Assembly: GCA_963800135.1 (NCBI GenBank)
Contig: CAWCZR010000011.1
Coordinates: 104,467-168,466, forward strand
Direction of reading: 5' to 3'
Length of the DNA: 64,000 nucleotides
Origin: DASPSM01 sp963800135
GTDB taxonomy: Bacteria > Planctomycetota > Planctomycetia > Planctomycetales > Planctomycetaceae
The notes beneath the pieces were generated by a model. That model made no database searches. It was not told the origin of the DNA and worked only from the letters and a program-made list of their open reading frames with translations. Both the position numbers and the translations under genes were made by a program. Below, piece by piece: positions 43,709 through 53,424 of the stretch (its first letter is position 1; each line of letters starts with the position of its first letter).

Positions 43709-46700
43709 ATGTCCGAAGGCGAAACGGTCACCCGCACCATTCAGGGGCTGACGGCCCCTGCCATCTCGAGTGCACCCGCCGTCCTGCCGGAACGAGTCGG
43801 ACGCTATCGAGTTGAGAAGTTTCTCGGCAAGGGAGGCTTTGGTCTCGTCTACCTTGCGCGTGACGAGCAATTGAGTCGACCCGTGGCCGTTAAGGTGCCG
43901 CATCCTGAGCGGGTCGCCCGACCCGAGGATGTCGACGCCTATCTTGCCGAAGCTCGCACCGTCGCCAATCTCGAGCATCCGCACATCGTCCCGGTTTATG
44001 ACGTCGGCAGCACAGCCGAGCATCCCTTTTTCGTTGTCTCGAGGTTTATCGAAGGGACTGACCTCGCAAAGAAGCTCAGAGAATCCCCCCTCAGCTTGGA
44101 TCGGGCCGTCAAAATTGTGGCGATCGTGGCCGACGCGTTGCACTATGCCCACGGCAATGGGCTTGTGCACCGGGACGTGAAGCCGGGAAATATCCTCATC
44201 GACGCGGATGGCAATGCCTACCTCGTTGACTTCGGTCTGGCTTTGCGGGAAGAGGACATCGGCAAGGGGCCGAAGTTTGCCGGGACGCCGGCGTACATGA
44301 GCCCCGAGCAAGCGCGCAGCGAAGGTCACCGAGTCGATGGCCGCAGCGATATTTTCAGTCTGGGTATTGTCCTCTACGAACTGTTGGTCCGCCAGCATCC
44401 GTTTCCGGCTAACTCCAAGGTGGAAGTCCTGAATCTGATTGCGACGCACGAGCCGCGGCCACCCCGTCAGAGCAACGACAGGATTCCCAAGGAACTCGAA
44501 CGAATCTGTCTGAAGGCGTTGGCGAAACGGCCCACGGAACGCTACACGACGGCCACAGATTTCGCCGAGGACCTCAACCTCTTCCTCGCCACCCAATCGC
44601 ACAGCGTTAACCCGGTTCCGCTGCCGGCCCCCGCCGCCGCCAATCACGCTGCCCGTCGTGCCCCCCCTCGTCGACACGCCGTCCCCGCGCACGCCTTCCG
44701 AGAGCCGAATGATCCGGATCGTGCCCAAGGGGCTGCGATCCTTCGACTCGCACGACGCCGATTTTTTTCTGGAGCTGTTGCCCGGTCCCCAAGATCGGGA
44801 CGGTCTGCCCGACAGCATTCGATTTTGGAAGACGCGCATCGAAGAGACCGACCCGGACGAAACGTTCCCGGTCGGCTTGATCTACGGCCCGTCCGGGTGC
44901 GGGAAATCGTCGCTGGTTAAAGCCGGCTTGCTGCCGCGTCTGGCCGCACATGTCGTGCCCGTGTACATCGAGGCAACCAGCGACGAGACCGAATCGCGGC
45001 TGCTGCACGGCCTCCGCAAACGCTGTCCCGATTTGCCGACGCACCTCGATTCGGAAGAGGCACCGGGGCGGAAAGTGCCGTTGGGGCTCAAGGAGTCGCT
45101 GGCGGCGTTGCGGCAAGGGCAGGGGATCGGACGCGGCCGCAAGGTGTTGATCGTCCTGGACCAATTCGAGCAATGGCTGCACAGCAAAGCCAAAGAAGAG
45201 AACACGGAGTTGGTCCAAGCGCTGCGGCAATGCGATGGCGGCAGAGTCCAGTGCGTCGTGATGGTGCGAGACGATTTTTGGATGGTGGTCACGCGTTTTC
45301 TCCGCGATCTGGAAGTCGAGCTGGTGCAAGGGCACAACCTGGCCGCAGTCGATCTCTTCGACATGCGCCATGCAGAGCGCGTGCTCAAAGCGTACGGGCG
45401 GGCTTACGGCGCCTTGCCGGAAAGCGGGCGGGAAATCGAGAAGGAGCAGGAGCAATTCCTGAAGCAGGCGGTTTCCGGGCTTTCGCAAGAAGGCAAGGTG
45501 ATCTGCGTCCGCCTGGCCCTCTTTGCCGAAATGATCAAAGGCAAAACGTGGAGCCCGGCTGCGCTCGCCGCTTTGGGCGGGACCGAGGGAGTCGGCGTCG
45601 CGTTTCTCGAAGAGATGTTCAGTTCGCAGACCGCCAACCCAAAGCATCGCCTGCATCAAAAGGCGGCTCGTGCCGTCCTCAAAGCGCTGTTGCCCGAAAG
45701 CGGCGCCGACATCAAGGGCCAGATGCGCTCGTTCCAAGAACTCTTGGAGGTTTCTGGTTATTTGAGTCGTCCCAAGGAGTTCGAGGACTTAATCCGCATT
45801 TTGGACGGCGAGCTTCGGCTGATCACACCGACTGACCCTGAGGGGCACGACGCCGACGACATGGCGGACAGTAAAGTTGTGTTGGGCCCGAAGTACTATC
45901 AGTTGACCCACGACTACCTGGTCCCTTCGCTGCGGGACTGGCTGACGGAAAAGCAGAGGGAAACTCGGCGAGGCCGGACAGAGATGTTGTTGGCAGAACG
46001 AGCGGGCGTCTGGAACGCCAAGCCAACGACTCGGCATCTGCCCTCGCTATGGGAAGACGTCAAGATTCGCTTGCTGACGGACCACAAGAGGTGGACCGGG
46101 CCGCAACGGAAAATGATGAGGCGTGCCGGACGCTTTCACGGCATTCGAGGTACCGTCGCGGGATTGATCTTCATCGTCGCACTCTTCGCAGGTTGGCAGA
46201 TCAACGGCCGCTTCCAGGCGGGGTCTCTCGTAAAACGGCTCAAGTCGGCCGACATAGCGGAGGTTCCCGCCATCATCCCGGAGTTCGATGGATATCGCCG
46301 TTGGGCCGACCCATTGCTTCGGAGGCAGTTTGACGAAGCCCCGCAGGGGTCAAATGAGAAGCTGAACCTGGCGTTGGCGATCCTTCCGGTGGATCAAACT
46401 GAGCTGGACAATCTGCGCGACAGCTTGATGGTGTGGAAGTCGCCCGCTCGCTTTACCGTCGTGCGGGACTCTCTCCTGCCCTACAAAGAGCGGGTCGCTG
46501 AGCCGCTGTGGATCGCCGCACTGGACCCGCAGCGGGAGATGCAGCAACGGTTTCAAGCCGCTTGTGCGCTGGCGACCTATGCGCCTGACGACAAGCGTTG
46601 GAGTCAGATCAACGCGCTAATCTCGAATCACCTGGTGACGCTGGAAGCGTCGGATCACGTCGCCTTTCGAGAAGTCCTGCGGCCGGCAAAAGGCCAGTTG

Positions 46701-48209
46701 ATCGAATCGCTCGGCAAAATCTATCGCGACCCCAATCAAGAAAAAACGTCTCGCCGTTTGGCAACGGAGACACTCGCGGAATTTGCGGCCGAAAGTCCTG
46801 ACGGATTGTTCAGCCTGCTGGCCGACGGGGAGCAGTTCCAGTTCCCGATGATCTTTGCCAAGCTGACGGCCCAGAAGGAAAGGGCCATCGCTCTCGCCAC
46901 TGGGGAAGTTGCCCGAGAAATCCCGGCAACTGCAAACGAGGACGAAAAAGAACGTCTGGCGAAGCGGCACGCCAACGCGGCGGTGGCGTTGCTGCGCCTC
47001 GGAAGCCCAGGCCCAGTTTGGCCCCTGCTGAAGGCCAGCCCCGATCCAAGGGTTCGCAGTTACATCATCAATTGGCTTGGTCCACTCGAGGGCGATCCGC
47101 GGGCAATCCTTCAACGACTGGAGATCGAGCCCGACGTGTCGATCCGCAGCGCGTTGATGCTGACTCTCGGCCAGTTCACAGAAACTCAATTGCCAGTCGT
47201 TGAGCGGCAGCCGCTCATCCAGAAGCTTTTGACTTTCTATGAAAAAGAGGCCGATCCCGGACTGCATGGAGCCTGCGAATGGCTGCTCCGAAAATGGGGA
47301 CAAGAGAAACAGGTGGACGCGATCCTGGCGAAGCTCTCGTGTGACGAAACTCAATCTGCGCGCCTGCGACTCGGTGCGAAGCCGCCGTGGTACGTGAACA
47401 CGCAGAGGCAGACGTTTGTTCTTGTGGAGGGCCATGAGTTTCTGATGGGATTACCGGAATCCGAACCGTCTTTCACGCCAAGGGACACCCAGGTTCACAT
47501 TCGCATTGGCCGCACGTTCGCAATTTCGGCGCACGAAGTCACCAAGGCCCAATACCGTGCCTTCCAACAGGCAGTCAAGGGTTTCGATCCGGCAAGTAAC
47601 CCCATCTTCCGAGATAAAGTCCGTACAGACCACTCGGCTCAGATCGGCGTCAATTGGTTTGACGCGGCGCATTACTGCGATTGGCTGAGTGAACAGGAGA
47701 AGATTCCCAGGGCTCAATGGTGCTACGACCCCAAGGGCGGAGTGTACGGCCCGGGAATGAAGGCTAAGGACAAATTCTGGGAATTGACGGGTTATCGGCT
47801 GCCGACTCAGGCGGAATGGGAATTCGCCTGTCGAGCAAGGACGGTGACGAGCCGTTACTACGGAGGGAGCAACCAGCTGCTGCCGTACTACGCGAGGTTT
47901 TCGGCTAATAGCCAAAAACATTCATGGCCTGTCGGCACTTTGCAACCAAACGATTTCGGCTTGTTCGACATGCTCGGGAACGCGAACGAGATGTGCTTCG
48001 ATCTGGACAGCGGCTACCAGAAAGAGAGACGGAAAAGTTCTCGAGGACGCTCCAACGGTGGGGCCGGTCGACGAGACCACAGCCGTGTAATGCGTGGCGG
48101 GTCGTTCGACAACCACCCAGACTCGCTACGTTCTGGGAATTCCGGACTCGTATTCCCGGGCGTCACAGCTTCGACGATCGGTTTCCGTCCAGTCAGAACT
48201 TACCGCTGA
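43709..48209 (+). CDS. Ser/Thr kinase - STAND NTPase - FGE-sulfatase fusion protein (frame slip in linker near 44630)
   Basis: Domains in order, by residue number counted from 43709: protein kinase about 30-290 (GKGGFGLVYLARDEQ, AVKV, HRDVKPGNILID, VDFGLAL, GTPAYMSPEQ); Pro/Ala linker; STAND/AAA-like NTPase from about 385 with P-loop GPSGCGKSSLVKAGLLPRL and Walker B KVLIVLDQFEQW, ending QLTHDYLVPSLRDWL as in nSTAND1 proteins; membrane-like helix GTVAGLIFIVALFAGWQI near 813; HEAT-like helical repeats to about 1230; then an FGE-sulfatase/SUMF1 domain (FVLVEGHEFLMGLPESEP, YRLPTQAEWEFACRA, FGLFDMLGNANEMC, RVMRGGSFDN, IGFRPVRTYR). Kinase and STAND halves lie in different frames joined within GGCCCCCGCCGCCGCC; a one-base slip in the C run is the simplest explanation, so I annotate one protein of about 1500 aa. 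Two adjacent genes is the alternative. Confidence 0.75.
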
Positions 48210-48431
48210 CTGCTGGCCATTGCGTGCTCGCAGGCAATCCCAACAGCGAATCGTCGAGCGAGTCCGCGCTTGCTCTTGGCAATCCTCGGTTAGGCGAGCA
48301 AATGCTGGCCGCCGACCTTGCGTGAAAATTCGAGAAGCTCTTTGCGGCCGCGACGTGAGCGCAGTATTATCGAGCGGCGTTTCTTCCAAGCCCAAGCCCC
48401 TTGTCATTCAGGACTACGGCCACAACAAAGA

Positions 48432-48473
48432 GGTCCAGCCATGAAATTGCCACTCCAAATGCGTGCCGTTTCC
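48432..48473 (+). repeat. Leader direct repeat, copy 1
   Basis: GGTCCAGCCATGAAATTGCC then ACTCCAAATGCGTGCCGTTTCC. It recurs with two substitutions at 48838-48879. It spans the ribosome binding site and the first eleven codons of the Cys-rich gene. Confidence 0.8.
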
Positions 48474-48797
48474 AGAGGAAGTTTCTCGAAGACGCGGACT
48501 GGAGTTCGGTCGGGCGAGTGCTTCCAAGCTGGCAGTTCGTGTGTGACCGCGTTGCCTGCGGCTGCCCGGGGGACGGCAGCGTCGCATGCTGCGACACGGA
48601 GAGCGACTGCTCGTGCGATGCGAATAACAAGAATGCCGGATGCACGGGTACCGGGGCGGTGGAAGAGTGGCGGGAAAATCACATCTTGGAGCGCAAGCGG
48701 CAAGTGCACCGACCCTCATGGCCACTTACAGTGTGATAAGACGGGCGACATTATCTGCTATGCCAAAGACGACCACACATATGAGGCCTGTTACTAG
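48441..48797 (+). CDS. Cys-rich small protein with conserved leader, copy 1 (two frame slips)
   Basis: Starts MKLPLQMRAVSR. With one C restored in GTTTCC (the other copy has GTTTCCC) the next frame reads KFLEDADWSSVGRVLPSWQF, then CDRVACGCPGDGSVACC and ESDCSCDANNKNAGC. A return to the first frame near 48675 gives CTDPHGHLQCDKTGDIICYA and DHTYEACY. At least twelve Cys occur in about 118 residues. There is no clear signal peptide. The 12-residue leader is shared with the next gene while the rest diverges. Unknown function; a peptide precursor or disulfide-rich secreted factor is possible. Confidence 0.5.
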   Translation: MKLPLQMRAVSRGSFSKTRTGVRSGECFQAGSSCVTALPAAARGTAASHAATRRATARAMRITRMPDARVPGRWKSGGKITSWSASGKCTDPHGHLQCDKTGDIICYAKDDHTYEACY

Positions 48798-48837
48798 CCG
48801 CAAGCCGATTTCAAAACCGCTTCAGTCACCCAATGAG

Positions 48838-48879
48838 GTCCAACCATGAATTTGCCACTCCAAATGCGTGCCGTTTCCC
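48838..48879 (+). repeat. Leader direct repeat, copy 2
   Basis: GGTCCAACCATGAATTTGCC then ACTCCAAATGCGTGCCGTTTCC, the start of the second Cys-rich gene. Confidence 0.8.
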
Positions 48880-49138
48880 GAGTCGGCGTATCCAGCAATC
48901 GCGAATGTAAGTTCGGCTGACGTTGCTGACTCGTTTCTATTGCATGACTCCCAGCCGGCATGCATGATGCGACTCAGATTGGTTGCGCGCATACGGCGAC
49001 TTAAGAGACTGTGGGCCGACTTTCCAGGCGGACAAATGCAAAGCGTGCTTTCGGCCAAGTGTAACGACGCCGCGCACGCATTTCTCCCTCGCCGGCGAGA
49101 TCGCGTGCTATGACGCCAGGGCAACAGTGGGCATGTAA
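48847..49138 (+). CDS. Cys-rich small protein with conserved leader, copy 2 (frame uncertain, possibly degraded)
   Basis: Starts MNLPLQMRAVSR, then the initial frame stops after RECKFG. Another frame ends DCGPTFQADKCKACFRPS then HFSLAGEIACYDARATVGM at 49138, where GEIACYDA parallels GDIICYAK of copy 1. At least two slips are required. It is either a decayed paralogue or a real gene obscured by sequence errors. Confidence 0.35.
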
Positions 49139-49837
49139 TTAGTGGCATGCACCTGACCAGAATCAGCTAGGGGACGGTGAGCGCGACCAGGCGCGGATCC
49201 GATCCGGCTCGAGGTGATCGCACTGATCAATCGCGAGAACGGGGTGCTACGGTGTCGGGCCGGCTCGATTCGGCATTGAAGTAGGCCAGGCGGCTGGCCC
49301 ACCCGGGGCCGGGCTGGTGCCGCGAGAGTTCTGCGTCGCGTTTGGCCGTTTCGCAAATTAGTCGGGAGAGGAGGGGCCAGTTTAAAGGGCCGATCGCGAC
49401 GGTGGCCGAGGAGTTCGCCGCGGCGATCACTTATATATTGCCGGCGGGGAGTAACAGACGGAATTCTCGGGCGAAAGGTAGCCGGTTACCGAACGGTCTA
49501 GGTTGCCGTGACTTTTTCTTTGGCACTTCCGCAGCCATGTACCCCGCCGCCAGCGTTTTAAGAGGATCCGCGAAGATTAAACAGCGTAAATCCATGGGAA
49601 ATAAGCGTTTTCCCCCTTTGCACTCTTCCATAAACTCGCCAGAATGCTCAGTGTTTGCACCGATCAATGGGCGTTTCTGTAAACTTGGACGCTCGAACAG
49701 TATGGCATTGCGCGTGCCTCCCATCTTTGGGTCTTTCGACTCTTGAGTTTGAGATTGCGCTCTGTTCGCAATCATTCTTCGTTCTTGTTGCGAAGGTTGC
49801 CTCCATCTCTTCTTCCGGGCTGTGAAAGGATCAAGAC
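49139..49837. other. Gene-free stretch upstream of the DUF1559 gene
   Basis: About 700 bp with no supportable coding frame. The right part (49430-49820) is less GC-rich than its surroundings and includes CTTATATATTG. Probably regulatory or eroded DNA. Confidence 0.45.
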
Positions 49838-51001
49838 ATGCGAAGTCGGCGAGGATTTACGCTGATTGAACTCCTGGTGGTCATCGCCATCATTGCGGTG
49901 CTGATCGCCCTCTTACTGCCGGCGGTGCAGGCGGCCCGCGAGGCGGCGCGGCGGACCCAGTGCCGCAACAATCTCAAGCAGATTGGCATCGCGGAGCACA
50001 ACTATCACGACGTCAACAAGACCTTCACGCCGGCCTTCCTGGTCGTGACGGGCCCGATCCTGGGTCCGATCTTCGGCACGTGTAAGTGTTGCACGGCGGC
50101 GGCCGACTGCCCGAACCTGCACGTGTGGGGCGAACGGCTCCTGCCGTTTCTCGAGGCCACCACGGTCTACCATAAGATCTGCATGAACGCCTCGATCGAG
50201 TCCCCGGTCTGCTTGACCGCGATCGGGCTACCGGCATACACGGCGCTTAACTCGGGCGCCTGCTGCTGCGGACTCACGCGTCCGGTGGCAGCCGTAATTC
50301 CGGGGTATGTTTGCCCGTCCGCGCCACGGCAGCTCAATCCTTTCCAGAACTCCGACCTCGACAATTGCGTGATCAGCCAGGCCGTGGCCCCATGCCTCCT
50401 GCACACGGTGTGGGCGGGTGCCAGCGACTACACGGCCGTCAACTCGTACGGCGGCGGTTTGAATTGCGCGTACAGCTACTCGGTTGGAAACAATTCAAAG
50501 TGTGAATGCGCCAGCAATCAGGGCGTGATGAACAACAACGCCTTCCAGGACACGGCGATCAGCATCGACCAGGTCACCGACGGCACGTCGACCACGATCC
50601 TGTGCGCGGAGCTGGCCGGACACCCGGACCTGTGGCAGCGCGGCCTGAAGAAAATTTCGGCGGCGCCGCCGACCGGACAACTCGCGCAAGGGGCCATCTG
50701 TCCGCTCACGACCAAATCCAATTGGGGCGGCTGTTGGGGCTGCCTCGGCAACGGGTATAACAACCTGAACGGGTCGACGTTCGATGGCACGATGTTCAGC
50801 GGTGGCCACACCACCGGTGCCTGCTTCATCAACTGCACCAACCAGTCCTTCATGGGGCTCTACAGCTTCCATCCGGGCTCGTGCGGCGTGTTGATGTGCG
50901 ACGGCTCGGCCCACATGGTCAGCGAGAATCTCAGCCTTGTCGTCTTCTGCCGACTGGTCAGCTACCATGGGAATCGGGCAGTGACCGACTCCAGCTTCTA
51001 A
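49838..51001 (+). CDS. DUF1559 domain prepilin-type protein
   Basis: A class III-type prepilin leader (MRSRRGFTLIELLVVIAIIA) is cleaved after RRG, followed by the hydrophobic pilin helix and QAAREAARRTQCRNNLKQIG, the hallmark of the very abundant planctomycete DUF1559 family. The body is rich in Cys/Gly loops and includes VTDGTSTTILCAELAG and the terminal SGGHTTGACF ... FHPGSCGVLMCDGSAH motif. 387 aa. Likely an exported pseudopilin-like surface protein. A strong terminator follows. Confidence 0.93.
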   Translation: MRSRRGFTLIELLVVIAIIAVLIALLLPAVQAAREAARRTQCRNNLKQIGIAEHNYHDVNKTFTPAFLVVTGPILGPIFGTCKCCTAAADCPNLHVWGERLLPFLEATTVYHKICMNASIESPVCLTAIGLPAYTALNSGACCCGLTRPVAAVIPGYVCPSAPRQLNPFQNSDLDNCVISQAVAPCLLHTVWAGASDYTAVNSYGGGLNCAYSYSVGNNSKCECASNQGVMNNNAFQDTAISIDQVTDGTSTTILCAELAGHPDLWQRGLKKISAAPPTGQLAQGAICPLTTKSNWGGCWGCLGNGYNNLNGSTFDGTMFSGGHTTGACFINCTNQSFMGLYSFHPGSCGVLMCDGSAHMVSENLSLVVFCRLVSYHGNRAVTDSSF

Positions 51002-51036
51002 GCGGACGCGTTTCGCCGAAATGGATGCTCGCAATC

Positions 51037-51073
51037 GGGGGCCGTCGCACTGGGACGGCCCCCGTTCTTATTT
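51037..51073 (+). terminator. Terminator after the DUF1559 gene
   Basis: GGGGGCCGTC (51037-51046) and GACGGCCCCC (51054-51063) form a 10-bp perfect stem, followed by GTTCTTATTTT. Confidence 0.75.
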
Positions 51074-51161
51074 TCCCAGCGCCTTTGGCCGATCGAGCGG
51101 GAGCGCGTCTCGCTCGTCTGCCTTTGGCGAAGTACGCCGGGTTGGACTAGGAAGGGTCTCG

Positions 51162-51806
51162 ATGAAGGCCGTGTTGATGAAGTCCGTTTCGATGAAGGCA
51201 GTGTCGATAAGGTCTGCGCAGCTGAAGCACAATCCAAGGAGACGATTGGAAACGCTGGTGTCGCTAGTCGCTCTCGCCGGCATCGCGCTAATCACCGTCG
51301 GATGCGGGTCGCGTCCCACTCAGTCCTTGGACGATCAGTTGAAAGAGATGAACATCTCCCACAAACCGACGGGCAAGTTCGCGGGCACCGTGACGATCGA
51401 CGGGCAGCCGCCCCGCGAGGCGATCAAACAGGGCCTGCGGATCATGCTCTACGATCCGAGCAGTCCGCCCGGCACGAATTCGGCGCCTTTGAATGCGATC
51501 GTGAACTACGCGACCGGCGATTTCGAGTTATCGAGCTACGGACAGGGCGACGGCGCTCCCGAGGGCAAATACATCGTTTTGTTCGTCGCGCTCAAGCACT
51601 CGTTGCTCGGCAAGGAGACGGGCTACCACCAGCCGGACGCACTGCTCAACCGTTACAACGATCCGGAGAAGAACGAGAAGATTCCCGAATTCAACGTCAC
51701 AATCACGCCGCCCGGGAAGACGGATTATCACTTCGAGCTGAAACTGATCGACGCGGAAAAAGGCGTCCCAGGCCCCAAAGCTATCACGCATTTCAACGGC
51801 GCGTGA
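51162..51806 (+). CDS. Planctomycete lipoprotein with carboxypeptidase-regulatory-like domain
   Basis: The start at 51162 follows GGAAGG. The extended N-region contains a tandem MKAVLMKSVSMKAVSI encoded by 15-nt units, then a lipoprotein signal (LVSLVALAGIALITVGCGS) with lipobox ending in Cys. The mature domain opens GKFAGTVTIDGQPPREAIKQ and has strand-rich features of carboxypeptidase-regulatory/transthyretin-like domains. Such genes typically follow DUF1559 genes in planctomycetes. Function unknown; outer-envelope anchoring inferred. Confidence 0.78.
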   Translation: MKAVLMKSVSMKAVSIRSAQLKHNPRRRLETLVSLVALAGIALITVGCGSRPTQSLDDQLKEMNISHKPTGKFAGTVTIDGQPPREAIKQGLRIMLYDPSSPPGTNSAPLNAIVNYATGDFELSSYGQGDGAPEGKYIVLFVALKHSLLGKETGYHQPDALLNRYNDPEKNEKIPEFNVTITPPGKTDYHFELKLIDAEKGVPGPKAITHFNGA

Positions 51807-51846
51807 CGGAGCGATTGATGCTCGCTGCCGGCTCGCTGTCCAAGTC

Positions 51847-53390
51847 ATGTTCGGGAATCGTCGCGTGTGCCGCTCGTCGGACTGGAAGGTTGCGGCCGCC
51901 GGCTTGACGCTGTGCGGCATCCTGGCCGGAGTTACTCCGGCGGATCAACGGCGGAGTGCGGTAGCTGAGCGGCGTCCGAATATCGTGATTCTACTCGTCG
52001 ACGATCTGGGGATCGGCGACCCGGGCTGCTACAACCCGGCCTCGAAGATCCGCACGCCGGCCATTGATCGCCTGGCGGGCGAGGGGATGCGATTCACCGA
52101 CGTGCACTCGCCCTCGTCCGTGTGCTCGCCGACGCGTTACGCGATCCTCACCGGCCGCTACGCCTGGCGGACCCGGATGAAGTCGGGCGTGTTGCAAGGC
52201 TATTCGCGGGCCCTCATCGAAGAAGGCCGCCCAACGCTCCCGTCGCTGTTGAAAGCGCAGGGTTACGCGACGGCCGGCATCGGGAAATGGCATCTCGGCT
52301 TTCAGGCATTCGATCCAAAGCGCGGCGAACGCGATCAACCCGTCGATTACTCGCGGCCGTTACGTCCGGGACCGATGACCGTCGGTTTCGACGAGTTCTT
52401 TGGCATCCCGGCTTCGCTCGACATGCCTCCCTATGTGTTTGTCGAGAACGACCGCCCGACGGAAATGCCGACGGCCACCGTTGGCGACAGCGGCGACACC
52501 CAACACACGCGCGGCCCGTTCTGGCGGAAGGGGGCGATGGCTCCCTCGTTTCGCCACGCCGACGTGCTGCCCCGGCTGACCGAGCGGGCCGTGAGCTTTC
52601 TCGATCGGCAGGCGAAATCGTCGGCGACGCGGCCTTTCTTTCTGTATTTGGCGCTCTCCGGTCCGCACACGCCCTTATCTGCCCAGCGATAAATTCCGCG
52701 GGAACAGCGGCGCGGGCGACTACGGCGATTTTGTGGAGACGGTCGACGCCTCGGTCGGCGAGGTGCTGAGCGCGCTTGATCGCAACGGCTTGACCGAGAA
52801 CACGTTCCTGGCGTTCGCCAGCGACAATGGCGCTCGCTGGTCGCCGGAGGAGATCGCGCAGTTCGGGCATCGGTCTAATCTCGAGAACCGCGGTCAGAAG
52901 TCGGACGTCTACGATGGGCGGTCATCGGATTCCGTTCATCGTCCGCTGGCCGGGACACGTGCACGCCGGCTCGACGAGCAACGAGCTGGGCTGCCTGGTC
53001 GATCTGATGGCCACCTCGGCCGACGTAGCCAACGTCACCCTCCCGCACGACGCGGCCGAAGACAGTTTTGACCTGCGGCCCGCCTTCCTCCAGGAGAACA
53101 GCCGGCCAATCCGCGACGCCGTCGTGCATCACTCCGGGTCGGGAATGTTCGCGATCCGCTCGGGAGACTGGAAACTGGTGCTCGGGCTCGGGTCGGGTGG
53201 GTTCACCGCGCCTGTGCGAATTCGGCCGCGTCCGGGTGAGGTCGACGCGCAGCTTTACAATTTGCAATCGGATCGGCAGGAACAGACGAACGTCGCCGCC
53301 GCGCACCCGGACGTCGTCCGCGCTCTCCGCTCCAAGCTCGAGCAAATCGAGCGGAGCGGCCGTAGCCGTCCGGATTCCACGACCAAATAA
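51847..53390 (+). CDS. Sulfatase (arylsulfatase family), frame broken near 52673 and 52918
   Basis: A leader (AAAGLTLCGILAGVTPA) is followed by RPNIVILLVDDLGIGDPGCY with metal-binding Asp pair, and the formylglycine motif CSPTRYAILTGRYAWR (CxPxR) at about residue 92. GKWHLGF and SGPHTP continue. Three pieces in different frames follow: YGDFVETVDASVGEVLSALD with SDNGARW, then GHRIPFIVRWPGHVHAGSTS to the end. Slips lie after HTP and at YDGG; a base too many in C and G runs, or two missing bases, would explain them. It removes sulfate from glycans in the periplasm and requires FGly formation at Cys. Confidence 0.85.
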
Positions 53391-53424
53391 CTTGCGCCGC
53401 GATGACCAACGAAAGTCGGCAACG

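Noticed and set aside
48080..48440. Diversity-generating retroelement using the FGE domain C-terminus as variable repeat
   Set aside because: The C-terminal RGGSFDN...GFRPVRT fits the fold, but no reverse transcriptase, Avd-like gene or template repeat is present in the window.
49342..49775. Frames on both strands upstream of the DUF1559 gene
   Set aside because: No motif, no clear start, and they overlap on opposite strands; treated as noncoding.
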